NCBI RefSeq assembly: GCF_958979055.1
Contig: NC_084897.1
Coordinates: 22,999,628-23,063,627, forward strand
DNA from: Alnus glutinosa
Lineage: Eukaryota; Streptophyta; Magnoliopsida; Fagales; Betulaceae
Length of the DNA stretch: 64,000 nucleotides
Direction of reading: 5' to 3'
This document shows positions 1 through 12,727 of the stretch, in pieces; positions within the stretch are counted from its first letter, which is position 1; each line of letters begins with the position of its first letter. The translations under genes and the position numbers were made by a program. The notes beneath the pieces were generated by a model that ran no database searches, was not told the origin of the DNA, and saw nothing but the letters and a program-made list of their open reading frames with translations.

Positions 1-3000
1 TAACATAAATATTATCACTTAAAACTTAATTATTAATCTCACCTTATATAATAAATATAAATCATTAAATGCTAAATACTTTATTTATTTTCTTAGTCTT
101 TACAGCCATAACCTTCTTCCCGGGAGAAAGAGGAGATCTAAATGCGGATCGGGACAAAAACTCCTACACTGGAGACCGGTAGGAGACCGCACTTCAGATT
201 TTCTAAGGGGCCACAATTCCTTACTATAACTTTTTAGAAATTCTAAAACTAAACTACTAGACAATGAAAACCAAATAACAATAATAAAGACTAAAAAAGA
301 AATATCACAATAAATAAAGTCCAAACATTATCATGGTTCATGTTAGAGACCTTTTTAGTAGTTGGCTGGGATCAGGTGATCTTCTTTCCCATAATTTTCT
401 TTTTTAATTTTTTACTTTTATTTTTTTTTCGAACCAAAGCCAAACAAGAGTTCTCTTCATTATCTCTCTCGCATCACAGTGAACACAAGTGACTCCCAGA
501 GGCGTGGAGGCGAGGCGTGGGTTGATGAAGGCGCATTTGGAAGGTCGTCAGGTCCAATGCTTTCTAAATTTGCGGCTGGGGTGGGATGATTTGCGGCCAG
601 TCAACATTGGTTTGGTGGGACACTGGCACAGACGGATTTTTGGTTCTTCAACAGCTCTTTTCTTCCTTTTTTTTTTGGTGATGGTGGTAGCTGGTGGGAT
701 AGGTTTTATGGGCAAGGATTGGCTTGCTAGAGAGGAGCGTGTTGAAGACAAACTTTTAATTTTTTTCATATGCTCCTTGTAAGGGTGATAACTATTTTTT
801 TTTTTGGATAGATAAAGGTGATAACTATTGACTTAAAAACTTATCACATTTTATTATTATTATTATTTTTTTTAAGCAATAGAGGGGAAACTTAATTATT
901 ATGACCCTATTAAATCAACTGCTGCCAAATCCTAAGTTATTCCATCACTTAAAATAATAAAAAAACTTTCCAAACCAAGTATATAACATAAGAAAAAGTT
1001 TTCCTATGAGTTCAAGGAATTTAGTTTTAATTTAGTCTATTAAATTGATATACATCCTTATTTACATGTTAGTTATGGTTATAGCACGTGTTGATAAACA
1101 CACACACACACATATATATAATGGCCCCTCTGTTTAATGAATTTATAAGTATGTATGGATTCATAAAGTCTTAGGCTGGTGATCATATATAATATATATG
1201 TATACTCATTTAGATGTTCCGTTTTCAAGCCATTTAAAAAAAAAAGAAAAAAAAAAAAAAAAAAAAGGTATTGAAGCTTGGGCTCACACCTACCTATTAT
1301 TTGTCCATATGTAATAATAAGCTATAACTGCATACCATTATACCCATGGTGACGAGGGTAATATAGCTTTTATTATAGGTTTTCTTATAAACTAACGAAA
1401 CTAATGTGATAGTTTATAATTGGTGAAATGATTAAATAAAAATTTGACTTATCAATTTAATTAATTAGTTATTGGCTAAATTGTCAATCATTTTACTAAT
1501 TATGAACTACCACGTCAATTTTTAAGGGAATTGTAGTAGTACCCTATGAAATTATGATTTAGACCCAAGTTGTCAAACACAAGATTATCAAGCAAATTAT
1601 TTAATTGAAAATTCTAATTTAGGTACCCCAAGTTGTTAGACATAAGATTACCAAGCCAATTATTAATCTAGTTACCACAATCATCAATACTAAAATCTAA
1701 CAAAGTAGAAAATAAAATCAACACAAAGATTTTGGCAATAAAGTGAAAACATTTTCAATAACTATTTAAAAGTAAAACCACTTAGGGTCGGGGGACAGTC
1801 AACCCCAAAAGCATTCACTATAGAAGACTTGTATTGCATATTGTTCTTACATGCAAAACATTTTTCACTTCAAATACCTAATTTGTGACCCCATAAAATG
1901 ACCTATTCACCTCCAGCTATAGTAGCTCCAAAACCTTTGGCATACTTTTATAGGAATCACATTCACAAACACATCTTATCCGCTAGTGGTGGTTTGGTTA
2001 ATGAAAAACGGGAGAAATCAAATATGTTTAGGCTAAAAAAGTGTTTAGGAACCTCTACAAGAACAATGAAAAATAGCCTTTGGATCTTTTGAAAATCGTG
2101 GCTTATTAGATACTTATATAGAGAATTGTACGTAAAATCAAGGTTTTTTAGGTCAAATTCAGTTAAGTTTAAAACACACAACGACGCCATTAAGGTTTTG
2201 AAGTTTAATTGTAATTTGCTCTACCTTGGTCAATTGAGGGATCCATCGACCTTGTTTAGTTATACTACTAAACTGTTGTGCATCAACTTAATTGATGCTC
2301 GACTGGCCAAGCCATCTATTGAGCATGTCGGGTTTTAGTATGGAACTTGCTACGCTGGTTCGGTCGATCGAGTTTTGACATAGTCATTTTGTCTAGATTT
2401 TTAGATTTATATTGACTATCCATTTTGACTTAGTAAACATCATAATTGAAAACATTTCATCAAATACAAAGTTGTATTCCTTTGAGTCAATTTTCTAATG
2501 CTATCAAGTTTGCCTTCATATGATGTCAGAATCAAAAGCAATGGTTGTTTTACACTGACTAAGTATGTGTTGAACTGCATTTACAAACTTGAAATATTCT
2601 TCATATCTTGAACTAACTTTTACAATGACTAATCATTATCAACACTAAACATTACAACCCAAAAAAACATGTTTTGATACATGAATTTTGTCAACACAAA
2701 ATTAAAACCTATCACCCCGAGCATTTTCCTTACCTGTATATTATTCGCCATACCATTATATTTGCTTAGAGTGCTATTCGCCATACCCTCACTTTAATCA
2801 ATGACTAAATAATAATAAAAAATATTTCAAAGAGTAAATTTAGCTTAAATTTTAGAATTAGAATCCTAGACTTTACCATAAATTTTAGCTGTGAGATTCA
2901 CGTCTGGTTACAAGAAAGAAAGAATGTCACCTCAAAACAATTAATAAACAATTACTCCATAAACATCAAGTATCAACCATTTGTAAGTCACTAAGTTGTA

Positions 3001-3344
3001 TCATAGCAACCTTTTTCTTTTTTTCTTTTTTTTTTTTTTTTAAGTGCAAAAAATGGAACCTATTAAAAATATGACCAAATTTTTCTTCAAAATTGATTGA
3101 AAAACTTTATTTCGTATTAGTCTATAAAATTGTCATGTGTCTCTTCAAAATGTGAGAAGCATTATCATCATTTTCACAAGTGGTCACCCCTCCCTCGATA
3201 ACCAATTAGACGAGTTCTACTAAAGAATTTATGAAAGAGTAATTATCTCACTTTGCTGATGTGGGAGGGTTTATTAGTAATTGGATTAGATTTTGTTATA
3301 TATATCGAAAGGTTAGTAAACCCTGCCACATCAACAAAGTATAA
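1..3344. other. AT-rich intergenic region without a recognisable gene
   Basis: The short open frames here (up to 97 codons) show no known domain and no coding character. The stretch holds A/T homopolymers (about 1237-1266 and 3021-3042), a short CA/TA microsatellite near 1098-1120, an imperfect direct repeat of about 63-bp period near 1565-1690, and one inverted-repeat element listed separately. I see no RNA gene. Confidence 0.6.
1406..1512. repeat. Short AT-rich inverted repeat (MITE-like hairpin)
   Basis: The left arm (1406-1434, starting gtgatagtttataattgg) is nearly the reverse complement of the right arm (about 1484-1512, ending ttatgaactaccac). The element is about 107 bp with a short AT-rich loop, typical of a small MITE. 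Related sequence, with the same 'aattg(g/a)t(a/g)aaatgatta' core in both orientations, recurs around 5250-5410. No clear target-site duplication was found. Confidence 0.5.
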
Positions 3345-5156
3345 TGATAAGTCTTGAAATATTATATTCAAGACCCCTTAATTTGCATTTGTTATACTTA
3401 GTTTGTGTTGTATATAATATATATAACGTTTTGTTGTAGTTTTGTGTTTTGTCTTATTTTCAGGTCTTAGTTGAAATCGAATTCAAAATACTTGAATTAA
3501 ACCTGAAAATACATCAATGGCGATTTAGTCATTTTCAGAGTTCAAAGTTGATCCTGAAAATAAGAAAAATCGACTAAGGCAATTTGATCGATCAAAAATT
3601 CATTGACTAAAGAATGCGATCGATCTTTTCATCAGTCGAACAAAACTCGATCAATTGAGATGTGATCGATCGATTATCAGAACACCACGAATTCGATCGA
3701 TCAAATCGGGATCTTTTCTGAAAAATCTGAAATGATGTCGACATGATTTTGTTCGGATGAAATTTATCCAATTTTTGTGGTCCTTAGGGGATGTCGACAT
3801 CCAATTTGAGTGGCCCATATTGATTCTTGATGATATATGTTGTAAATCCAAATTCCTATATATATGGGATGAGGGTTAGGGTTTAAGGGATGCATTACTT
3901 GGGGTTTTGATTTTCCAATGGTATCAATTAGTCAATTTTCATGTTCTAGATTTCCTTTGATGCACGTTTTCTAGGCCAAAATCTATAGAGCAATTTCTTA
4001 TTCTTTTCTTTCTTTGTTCTTCAAGTTTTAGTTTTCCTTTTTTCATTTTCTCTGTAGTCCGAATTTTATAATTTTAATATAGTTGTTTTTAGTTCATTTT
4101 GATATTGTTTCTTTGTTGTTTTTGTTAGATTTTCATGTTTAAGTTAGTTTACTTTATGTCTAGCTAAACCCTTTCTTAGGGTTTTGATCAATTATTTTCC
4201 AAAAACTATGGAGTGTTCTTGAGTTTTTCTAGATGTGTATGATGATTGTGTAGACTACAGGATTGCAAAACCATTGTAGTTACGATTGCAAACGGTTTTG
4301 TTTTTAAGATTCCAATCCATAATTATTCATGAAAAAGAGTCCTTCTTGTCTATGAGATTTCTTAAGTAAAACCGACGTTTCCAATTTCTGTGATTGAGGA
4401 AACGATGTCTATGCAATGGTGCCACCAGATATGATGCATGTTTACTTATTAGAGTTGGTATATAGGGTAGCACTAGTCATTTCATACAATTGGTAGTGTA
4501 AAACGTTTTTCAATTGTAGTTTAAACTTTACGTGATGTGATCGGTGTGTGAAACTGAGATACCTTATTATTATGGCCTAACTATGGTGCTCGTGTGTTGT
4601 GTATGCTTATTAGGATGTTTTATAAGGCATGCTAGGGAACATTAATCACTCCACACCTTTCGTAGTGTAATTGCTTTTTCATTGTAGTCTAAAACTTTAC
4701 GTGGTAAGTGGTTGGTGTATAACTAGATGTTTTATCATTACGTCTTAATCAAAGTATTTTCATGTCGAGGTCGTCATATGGTTGATGCCCATTACGCGCT
4801 CATATCATGCATGTTAAGAAGATCCGTTTAGACTTTAGGCGTTCCATTTGTTGATGATTATATGCGATCATTACCTTAAGTTTTATTTTAAGTTTCATTT
4901 TAAGTTTGTTTTCATTTTCTTGTTTTTATTTCTTGATTTGTTGTAGCTTCAATTCTGCAACTTTATTTTTGTTTTCATTTTCAAAGATAAGTTAAATACG
5001 CTATTTGAATATCCCGTTACACAAAACAACTCATCAATCCTTGTGGTTCGATAACCCTTACTATAGTACAATTGATTCGTACTACTGCGAGTGATAAAAC
5101 TTATAAATTTAAAATTCACGTAGTCGAATCGACTACCATATGACAATGATGCTGTG
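3345..5156. mobile_element. Probable solo LTR of a Gypsy-type retrotransposon (fossil)
   Basis: A block of about 1.8 kb begins TGATAAG and is bounded by the 5-bp direct repeat tataa (3340-3344 and 5157-5161), as expected for an LTR insertion. It has the flavour of long plant Gypsy LTRs: GATCGATC-rich motifs near the left, a TATA-like site near 3856, and near the right end a block resembling the 'cttgtggttcgat' motif common close to the 3' end of such LTRs. No primer-binding site or internal coding region is attached, so it would be a solo LTR. The right end lacks a clean CA dinucleotide, so the boundaries are tentative. Confidence 0.45.
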
Positions 5157-5161
5157 TATAA

Positions 5162-5894
5162 CATTTCTCTTTATGAAAACAAAAAGTAACAATTAATGTA
5201 GGAAAATATTTGAGTATTGCAACTTTTATTACAATTTTCTTATAAATCGATGCGACAATTGATAATTGATCAAATGATTAAGAATTTAAGAGTGTAATCT
5301 TGACAAATCAATCACCAACTAATCATTTTAAGCTAAGATGACACTTAATAATTGGTAAAATGATTAAGACAATATTATTGATGATAAGTCAACTACTAAC
5401 TAATTATTTTAACAATAGCAATTAATGCTATTATTCTTTTTTCTTTTTCTTTTTCTTTTTTTTTTTTTTTAAAAAAAAGAGTAATTCTATAATTACATTT
5501 TTATCCCTCAATACTAATTGGCAGTCTCAACACGGGTTGGTTGATCGTCACTATCAACCTTATGAGATAGTCGTGAAATAAAAATATAGTATAACAAATT
5601 AACCCTTTAATAATTATGAATTGCCAGGTCACTAGTACTTAGCAGCAATATTTGTGGATACAAACACTTTCACTTTTTCATATTCATTTCCACACTTTTT
5701 TTAAGTAACTTTTAAAATAACGTTTGAATTAAAATTCAATAAATATTCTTTATAAATCGAACTACGGTCATTAAAACCCATTGTTCAATAAAGATTTTTT
5801 TTTATTTTTATTTTTAAGTAAAATAGTCATCTTCCTTGTCGAGAAAATGGTCGAGGTACTTATGCCACGTAGGCGGATCTCTCTCTGTCCTCCT
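5162..5894. other. AT-rich spacer upstream of the DXS-like pseudogene
   Basis: This holds AT-rich MITE-like repeats related to the one at 1406-1512 (two or three partial copies in alternating orientation around 5235-5410 and 5590-5640) and a T/A homopolymer near 5445-5478. No open frame or RNA gene is recognisable. Confidence 0.5.
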
Positions 5895-5981
5895 ACTATA
5901 TAAGCTTTTCATGTCTCCTCTCTAAATTGCACAGAGACAGTATTCTCATCCCACTCTCTAACTAGATTGTACCAGCTAGCA
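5895..5981 (+). promoter_or_regulatory. Relict promoter and leader of the DXS-like pseudogene
   Basis: A TATA-type box (tatataag, 5897-5904) lies 78 bp before the ATG at 5982 and follows a pyrimidine-rich stretch. The distance suits a plant core promoter and short leader. The gene downstream is dead, so this is a remnant unless it still drives a non-coding transcript. Confidence 0.5.
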
Positions 5982-8900
5982 ATGGCAGTTTTCGACTATT
6001 TTTTTTAGACCAAACCAATCTTTCTATCTCCACCTGAAAGCTCCAACTACGAATCATAGCTGCAAAAACCAGGTGAACAAATCTCTTAAGCTTACTCATC
6101 TTTGCTTCGCCGATGACCTGCTCATTTTTTCAGCACCTCAAGTGGATTCTATTCATGTGATTAAGAGTGTGCTGGTAGAGTTTGAAGGGCTTTCAGGACT
6201 AAGAGCCAATCCAGATAAAAGTCTAGCATTTTGTGCTGGTATTTCAAGCAGAGATAAAGAGACTTTGTAAAGTCTTTTACAAATGAGTGAAGGAACTCTC
6301 CCTGTCCGTTATCTTGGTGTACCCCTCATCACTAAGAGATTGTCAGCTGTGGATTGTGACACTCTTGTGGCTAAAATTATTTCAAGGATTGAGTCTTGGT
6401 TAGTGAAGCATTTATCCTTTGCAGGCCGTCTTCAGCTTATCACCTCAGTCCTTTGCAGTTTTCATGTTTTTTGGTCCCAAGTCTTTATACTCCCTAAGAA
6501 AGTGATTAAGTTGGTAGAGCAAAAACTTAATAGGTTTCTTTGGAGTGGAAAGGACTCTAAAGCCAATGTTAAGGTGGCTTGGGAGAAGGTATGTATACCT
6601 AAAAAGGAGGGTGGATTGGGTATCAAGAGACTTGAAGTTTGGAACCAAACTTGTATGCTTTATCATGTTTGGACTCTTTTTGCCAGATCAGGATCTTTAT
6701 GGGTGGCTTGGGTTGAGGAAAACTTATTGAAAGGGGAGAGTTATTGGCAAGTTGCTATTCCCCAAAATTGATCATGGAGTTGGAAAAAACTTTTGAAGCT
6801 TAGGAGTATTGCTAAACAGTTCCTGAGCTTTAAAGTAGGGGATGGAAGCAAGATTTATTTGTGGTTTGATTCATGGCATCCGGATGGATATCTGTTTGAT
6901 AGGTATGGATACAGAGTCATTTATGATGCTAGTAGTAAAATTGGCCTGAGGGTTTCTTCCATTATCAGAGAGGGAGACTGGTACTGGCCGAGTGCACGAT
7001 CTGAAGATTTGGTGAAGATCCAAAGTTGTTTGCCCGAGATTCCCATTGGTGGTGAAGATTTGCCGGTATGGAAGTCCTCTACTGGAAAATTCTCTAGTGC
7101 TCAGACATGGGAATTGCTTCGGGCTAAATCTCCTGAAGTCAGTTGGCACCAAATTGTTTGGTTCTCATTGGCGATTCCTAAGCATGCTTTCTTTTTATGG
7201 TTGGTATTCAGAAATGCTCTTGTAACCAAAGAAAGAATGTGCTACTGGGGTTATTCAGGTTCCACATTGTGCATGTTCTGCTTTTCCTGCCAGGAGAGTT
7301 GTGAGCATATTTTCTTCAACTGCAGTTTTAGCAGACGTATTTGGCGCTAGGTTATGGAGGGATGCTTGGTTTGGGATCCTCCTATTGATTGGTACCTGCT
7401 TCTTCTTTGGTGTAATAACCATCTGAAGGGTAGGAGTTTATTTGCCATTGTTTGTAAGCTCTGTCTTGGAGCTTCGGTCTATCACTTGTGGAGGCAGTGT
7501 AATGCGTTGCTTCATGGAAATATGCTGCATACTGAAGAGTCTTTAGTGCTTCAAGTGAATAGAGATGTGAGATCAAGACTCTTAGCTCGATGTTCACCAA
7601 AGTTGATTCGCAAGAATCCTCAACTTGCTGAGATTTGGAGTCTGCAGCATATGCTAAAGGGTTGATGGTTTTTGGATGTTGCTGCTCAAAGACTGTTGTT
7701 CTTGTGGTCTTTTTTCAGCTTTTATGGGGTTCTTTGCCTTTTGTAGTTGTTTTGTTGCTTGTTTGTGGTTGCTTTTGCTGGTTGTTGTTGATTGGCTGAG
7801 GCTGATCATTGTTTGTTGCTATTTTTTTTAGCAGCTTGCTTCCAGTTCTCTGGAATGTTTGTAGACTTTTGAGTTTGGGCTTTATAAAGCATTTATTCAT
7901 CCAAAAAAAAAAATTCATATATCATTTTCCTTCCCTGTTCTGTTAACTATTCTTGCCAAATGGGTTTCATTTCTTGGTACTTAATAAAGATAATAATGTT
8001 TTCTCATTTTTCTCTGCCTTTTTTTTTTTTTTAATCCCTTGTGAAGTTCTTTTAAGATCATTGTTTGGTGCTTTTTTTCTTTTTTTTTTTGGTGTGGGTA
8101 TTATTATGATCTCACAACCATGATCATGCATGGTGCAATGGTTGTTGATGATGTGTTCCAACAGTTCTGCTTGAGAGCTTTTGCTAGTGGCTCAGATGGT
8201 GAGGAAGGGAAGATGATATGGAGAGAAAAAGATGTATGGAAGATCAATTTCTTGGGCGAAAAACCTGCCACTCCATTGCTGGACACAATCAATTACCCAG
8301 CTCATGTGAAGAATCTATCTTCACAGGTTTTTTTTTTTTTGTAGACGGCTTTCCTTGTTCACAGCCGGCTCAAAAAATTGTCTTTTGTTTTGATTATAAT
8401 TATTGAAAATGTTTTTTTCCAGGATCTTGAACAACTAGCTGCAGAGCTTAGAACGGATATTGTATACACAGTATCAAAGACAGGTGGGCATCTGAGTTCA
8501 AGCTTAGGAGTGGTGGAGCTAGCAGTGGCTCTGCATCAAGTGTTCAACACCCCTGAAGACAAAATCATATGGGATGTGGGGCATTAGGTCAGAAACTTTA
8601 TTTTCTGAACGAAAACAGCAAAAAAAAAAAAAAAAAAAAAAGAAAATCGTTTTATTCAGAATAATATTTTGAGAACATTGTGTTTCAACATTGTGAGCTA
8701 TAGGTTCTAAGCAATAAATTTTGCAAGCATACACGCATAAAATTCTTACAGGCAGAAGGTCAAGGATGCGCACCATTAGGAAAACTTGTGGGCTTGCAGG
8801 GTTTCCTAAAGGGGATGAGAGCATTTATGATGCTTTTGGAGCGAGGCATAGTTCTACAAGCATATCTGCTGGTCTTGGTGAGTTTGGTTCTCGACATTCT

Positions 8901-10008
8901 TTTCCCCTCCTTTGTATATATGAGATATATAGAAGAAGATTATTGAGTTTAATAATCATACTCTCGTGGCAGACATGGCATTTGCAAGGGATCTTTTAGG
9001 GAAGAAGAACAATGTCATTTCCGTGATTGGAGATGGAGCCATGACTGCAGGGCAAGCATACGAGGCCCTGAACAATGCAGGATATCTTGACGCTAATCTG
9101 ATCGTTGTACTAAATGACAATAAGCAAGTCTCTTTGCCCACGGCTACTCTTGATGGTCCTGCAACTCCAGTTGGAGCCCTCAGTAGTGCTTTAGCAAAGC
9201 TCCAAGCAAGCACCAACTTCCGCAAACTCCGTGAAGCCGCAAAAGTAAACCTCTAAGCTTAAATATATGGTGTTGCCTTCCTTTACCAATTCCTTGCATC
9301 TCTTCTATAATATCTGGAAAGATAATGACTAGGACGTTATCTGTTAATAGAGCATCACAAAGCAAATTGAGGGCAGGCACACCAAGTTGCTGCAAAAGTA
9401 GATGAGTACGCAAGGGGCATGGTTAGTGCTTCTGGATCCACTCTCTTCAAGGAGCTCGGATTATATTACATCGGTCCTGTGGACGGGCATAATGTTGAAG
9501 ATTTACTCACCATTTTTCATAAAGTACGAGCAATGCCTGCTCCAGGGCCAGTCCTGATCCACATAGTGACAGAAAAAGGGAAAGGCTATACCCCAGTTGA
9601 GGCAATACCTGACAAAATGCATGGTGAGACTGAATTCAATAACCTGTGGTCTTGTTTTGAGTTCTTAAGAAAGTTCTTACTTCGTTATGCTTCCAGGGGT
9701 CGTCAAGTTTGATCCTAAAACAGGCCAGCAGTTTAAGACCAAATCCTCTACACTTGCATATACTCAGTACTTCGCTGAATCTCTGATTAAAGAAGCTGAA
9801 GTAAACAACAAGATTGTAGCCATCCATGCAGCAATGGGTGGTGGGACTGGCCTCAATTATTTTCAGAAGAAGTTTCCAGATCGCTGCTTTGATGTAGGGA
9901 TTGCTGAGCAACATGCTGTCACATTTGCGGTTGGCTTGGCCACAGACGGCCTCAAGCCATTCTGTGCTATCTACTCATCGTTCCTGCAACACGGGTATCA
10001 CTAAGTGA
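5982..10008 (+). pseudogene. 1-deoxy-D-xylulose-5-phosphate synthase (DXS) pseudogene, unprocessed and 3'-truncated
   Basis: DXS makes deoxyxylulose-5-phosphate from pyruvate and glyceraldehyde-3-phosphate, the first step of the plastid MEP pathway, using thiamine diphosphate. Seven exon-like blocks follow DXS order: 5982-6072 (transit peptide), 8165-8326, 8423-8587, 8727-8877, 8973-9244, 9351-9623 and 9697-about 10008. Recognisable motifs include [18 protein letters not shown], the ThDP-binding stretch [28 protein letters not shown] and [15 protein letters not shown]. The introns are kept, so it is a duplicated gene and not a retrocopy. It is clearly dead. Stop codons lie in exon 1 and at the last codon of exon 3 (CAG to TAG). 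The acceptor before exon 4 reads AA. A one-base loss shifts the frame near 9364 in exon 6, and a stop lies at the end of exon 7. The protein would need roughly 300 more residues, but homology ends where a hAT-like element begins. A LINE fills intron 1. Confidence 0.9.
6079..7909 (+). mobile_element. 5'-truncated LINE (L1-type non-LTR retrotransposon) inside DXS intron 1
   Basis: The frames give the C-terminal part of a plant L1-type ORF2. They show the reverse-transcriptase catalytic motif in LTHLCFADDLLIFS (about 6090-6130), the thumb/connection region (VRYLGVPL, AGRLQLI, FLWSG, GGLGIKRL), and a C-terminal zf-RVT-like domain with cysteines and histidine (about 7140-7350). A 3' UTR ending in an A-tract (about 7899-7909) closes it. 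The reading frame is interrupted at about 6268, 6769 and 7348, so it is dead. The N-terminal endonuclease and most of the RT are missing, as in abortive reverse transcription. The left edge lies within a few bases of the DXS exon 1 donor at 6073. No clear target duplication is visible. Confidence 0.88.
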
Positions 10009-10932
10009 CAGTGGCAGAGGGAATCTGTCTTAGTAGGAGCGGAATTAAAATAATAAAATATAATAATAAATAATTTTTTATTTTATTTTTATATACTATA
10101 TTTTTATTATAATATATAAAAGTATGGTAATTACAATTCAAAATATAAATTATGAATAATATATGTATCACAAAAAATGTATCTATCAAACTTCATAAAT
10201 ATATGTCAAATTGATATATCAGTTAACATGTACACACTAATACAAAAAATAAAAATAAAAAACAAAATACAAAATTAACTTTAAAAAAAAAAAAAAAAAA
10301 AAATGTGGTTGTGGCCACATTCAACTACTGAAATTCTGAAAAGTATCTATAAAAAATAAAATAAAATAAAAAAAGAGAGAATTCTGAAAAGCAAAGCAAA
10401 GACAACTTGTCAACCATTTTCATTATTATCCTGAAAACTGAAAAGCAAATAAAGAAAGAGAATAACTCAACAATCATTGTCTCACACAGTCACACTCCCA
10501 GTTCAATAATAGAAAAGAAAAAAAGAAAAAGAAAAAGAAAAAAAAGTATAAGGCTTACAGTGCGAGAGATTGTCAAGGAAGAGGCGCTGAGGCGGAGATG
10601 CTGGAGGCCAAATAACAAGATTTGTGTTTTTTTAAAAGATTTGTGTTATTGGCTTCTGATGGGTTTTTCTATGTATGAGTTCTAAAGTTTTCCCAAGATG
10701 GAGAGATAAATGTAATTTTTTTTTAAAAAAAATTTTGTGTGTTTTTTCACAAAATTGTTCTATTCCTCTTCTTGAGCATTTAATGGTCGTTGTTTTTTTT
10801 TTTTTTTTTTTTGATAAAATTTTCTTTGACGGTTAGTTTTTCCATGTATTTTTTTTTCTTCAATTATCAGCAGGGGGCGGGCATCAGCATCAGCATTTTT
10901 TTTTCTTCTTTTTAATGTAATTTTTTTTTCCC

Positions 10933-10964
<32 letters not shown>

Positions 10965-11026
10965 AAATTCTTAGACATTTAGGGGGGGCGAGAGTCCCTG
11001 CCCGCCCCCCTTTGTCTCCGCCACTG
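10009..11026. mobile_element. hAT-like non-autonomous DNA element truncating the DXS copy
   Basis: The ends are an imperfect terminal inverted repeat: CAGTGGCAGAG at the left and CTCCGCCACTG at the right. The interior is about 1 kb, AT-rich, with long homopolymers (about 10283-10302, 10795-10812 and 10941-10967) and no transposase. The CAGTGGCGGAG-type terminus is shared with many plant hAT-like elements. No 8-bp duplication can be matched at the flanks. DXS homology stops exactly at the left end and does not resume after the right end, so a deletion accompanied or followed insertion. Confidence 0.6.
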
Positions 11027-11201
11027 TATAGATGCATGTTTTAGTTTGGTAACTTTTTATTATGAAAGGTGTTTTAAGGGTCTTGGAAGAGGAAGAGCCC
11101 CACGCGGGAAAAATAGAAGATAAAAGAAGGTATTATAATGCCAACTCACATCAAGTTATTGTTAATTTTAAAAGTAATATTTTAGTGTATGTTTTGAAAA
11201 A

Positions 11202-11756
11202 TACTACACTTACACCTACCTTTTTACACCCTCACGTGGCAACACCTACATCACATTTTTTTTCTTCCTTTTTTTAGTTTTCTTCTTCACTGGGTTCTTT
11301 TTCTTTTTTTTTTCTTTTTTTTTTTTTTCTCATTTTCTTCTCTTCGTCACTGCTACCATTCGGAACAGGCGACATTTGGTCCAATGGCGCGGAGGCTTGG
11401 GAACAGAGGATGGCCGGGTTCAGGCGGCGCGAAGGGTCGGGAATGGAGGCATGCGGGGGTTTCCAGCGTGCAAAGGAAGGCAGAGACACTCGGGATGGCC
11501 GTCGATGCTTGAGTTCCGGCCACGGGACGCTCGGGTTCGCCGACGAAGCTTGGGTTCTAGCCGGACGCGTGGTTTCTGACCTCTCCTCTCACGGCCGGTT
11601 GCGTGGTTTTTCGGCCCCTCTGTGTAGTTTCCGATCCCCTATTGTTTTCTCTCTTTTTTTTTCCCGCCTTTTTCTTTGCCTGTGCCTCTATGTGGTGTAG
11701 GTGTTGCCACGATAGCGTGTAAAAAGTGAGTCTAAAGTGTGGGTGTAAGTGTAGTA
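11202..11756. mobile_element. Non-autonomous DNA transposon with about 60-bp terminal inverted repeats and a GC-rich core
   Basis: The left end (tactacacttacacctacc...) and the reverse complement of the right end (ctactacacttacaccca...) match over about 60 bp, including an internal gtggcaacacctaca block. The core at about 11360-11640 is strikingly GC-rich against its AT-rich surroundings. It has overlapping frames of up to 96 codons with no recognised domain. The long TIR suggests a Mutator-like element, and the GC-rich core could be a captured gene fragment. No target duplication was identified, so the family is uncertain. Confidence 0.6.
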
Positions 11757-12304
11757 GCTCTCGTATGTTTTAGTGTGACGCTTTGATGATACATTCGACA
11801 CTTAGCACAAAATATTGAAGCTTGGAGCGATCAAATCATTACCATTAATTTTTGAATGGATGTAATCATACGATTGAGTGATTTGATTTGAATTGTAGTA
11901 AAGTAAACTTTAAAATTAAATTAAGTTTGATCTGACTATTGAAATTAAGTACTTGTTACCAACAATAATGCTCTAACAGTTGTAATTAAATAACCATTAA
12001 TTATAAGATTGTTCTAATGGTGAAGAAAAGTGTCAATTAATATCAAATGGTCATAATTAACGATGAAGATTGTCAAAATTCAAGACATTCTAATTTTTTT
12101 TTTTATATCACATAAATAAATCTTTTATTACTATTTAAAAAAAAAAAACTCACTATAAAATAAAAACATGCATTTTTACTTTTCCATAAAAAAATTTCAA
12201 ATATTTTTTACTTTATATCAAATTAATCACATTTTATTACTATTTTTTTTTTAAAAAAAAAAAAATCCTCCCAACAATGGTGATAAGAAACAAGCTTAGA
12301 GGGG

Positions 12305-12349
<45 letters not shown>

Positions 12350-12677
12350 GACTAAAAACAAAGGGTTGTGGCCATATGGCGCTGATGATACTATGCAGCA
12401 CATGCAGCAACGTGCTGCCGATTTCGTCCGGCCGGTGCCTAATCCTGCTTTATTAGTTACGTAACATTTTTGTTCTTTTGTAAATTACTTTATTCAGTCA
12501 TCACCCATTAATTAAGGTGGTCGTCACACATAATTCTAGGATATATACCAATTAATTTGGGGTGTTCCCACATATTTTATTTTATGCACATGAACACGTT
12601 GAATTGATTGATTCAATTAGAAAGTATTAATATGTACCAATTAAATTGTCAAGCTTAATTACCCCTGTCCTGTCCTG

Positions 12678-12727
<50 letters not shown>

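Noticed and set aside
489-782. Open frame of 97 codons near the left edge
   Set aside because: No domain, signal or homologous feature; an overlapping frame exists on the other strand and the T-rich context suggests chance.
7967-8406. Several small overlapping frames between the LINE and the DXS exons
   Set aside because: They overlap DXS intron and exon 2 and have no independent coding evidence; the DXS frame explains the region better.
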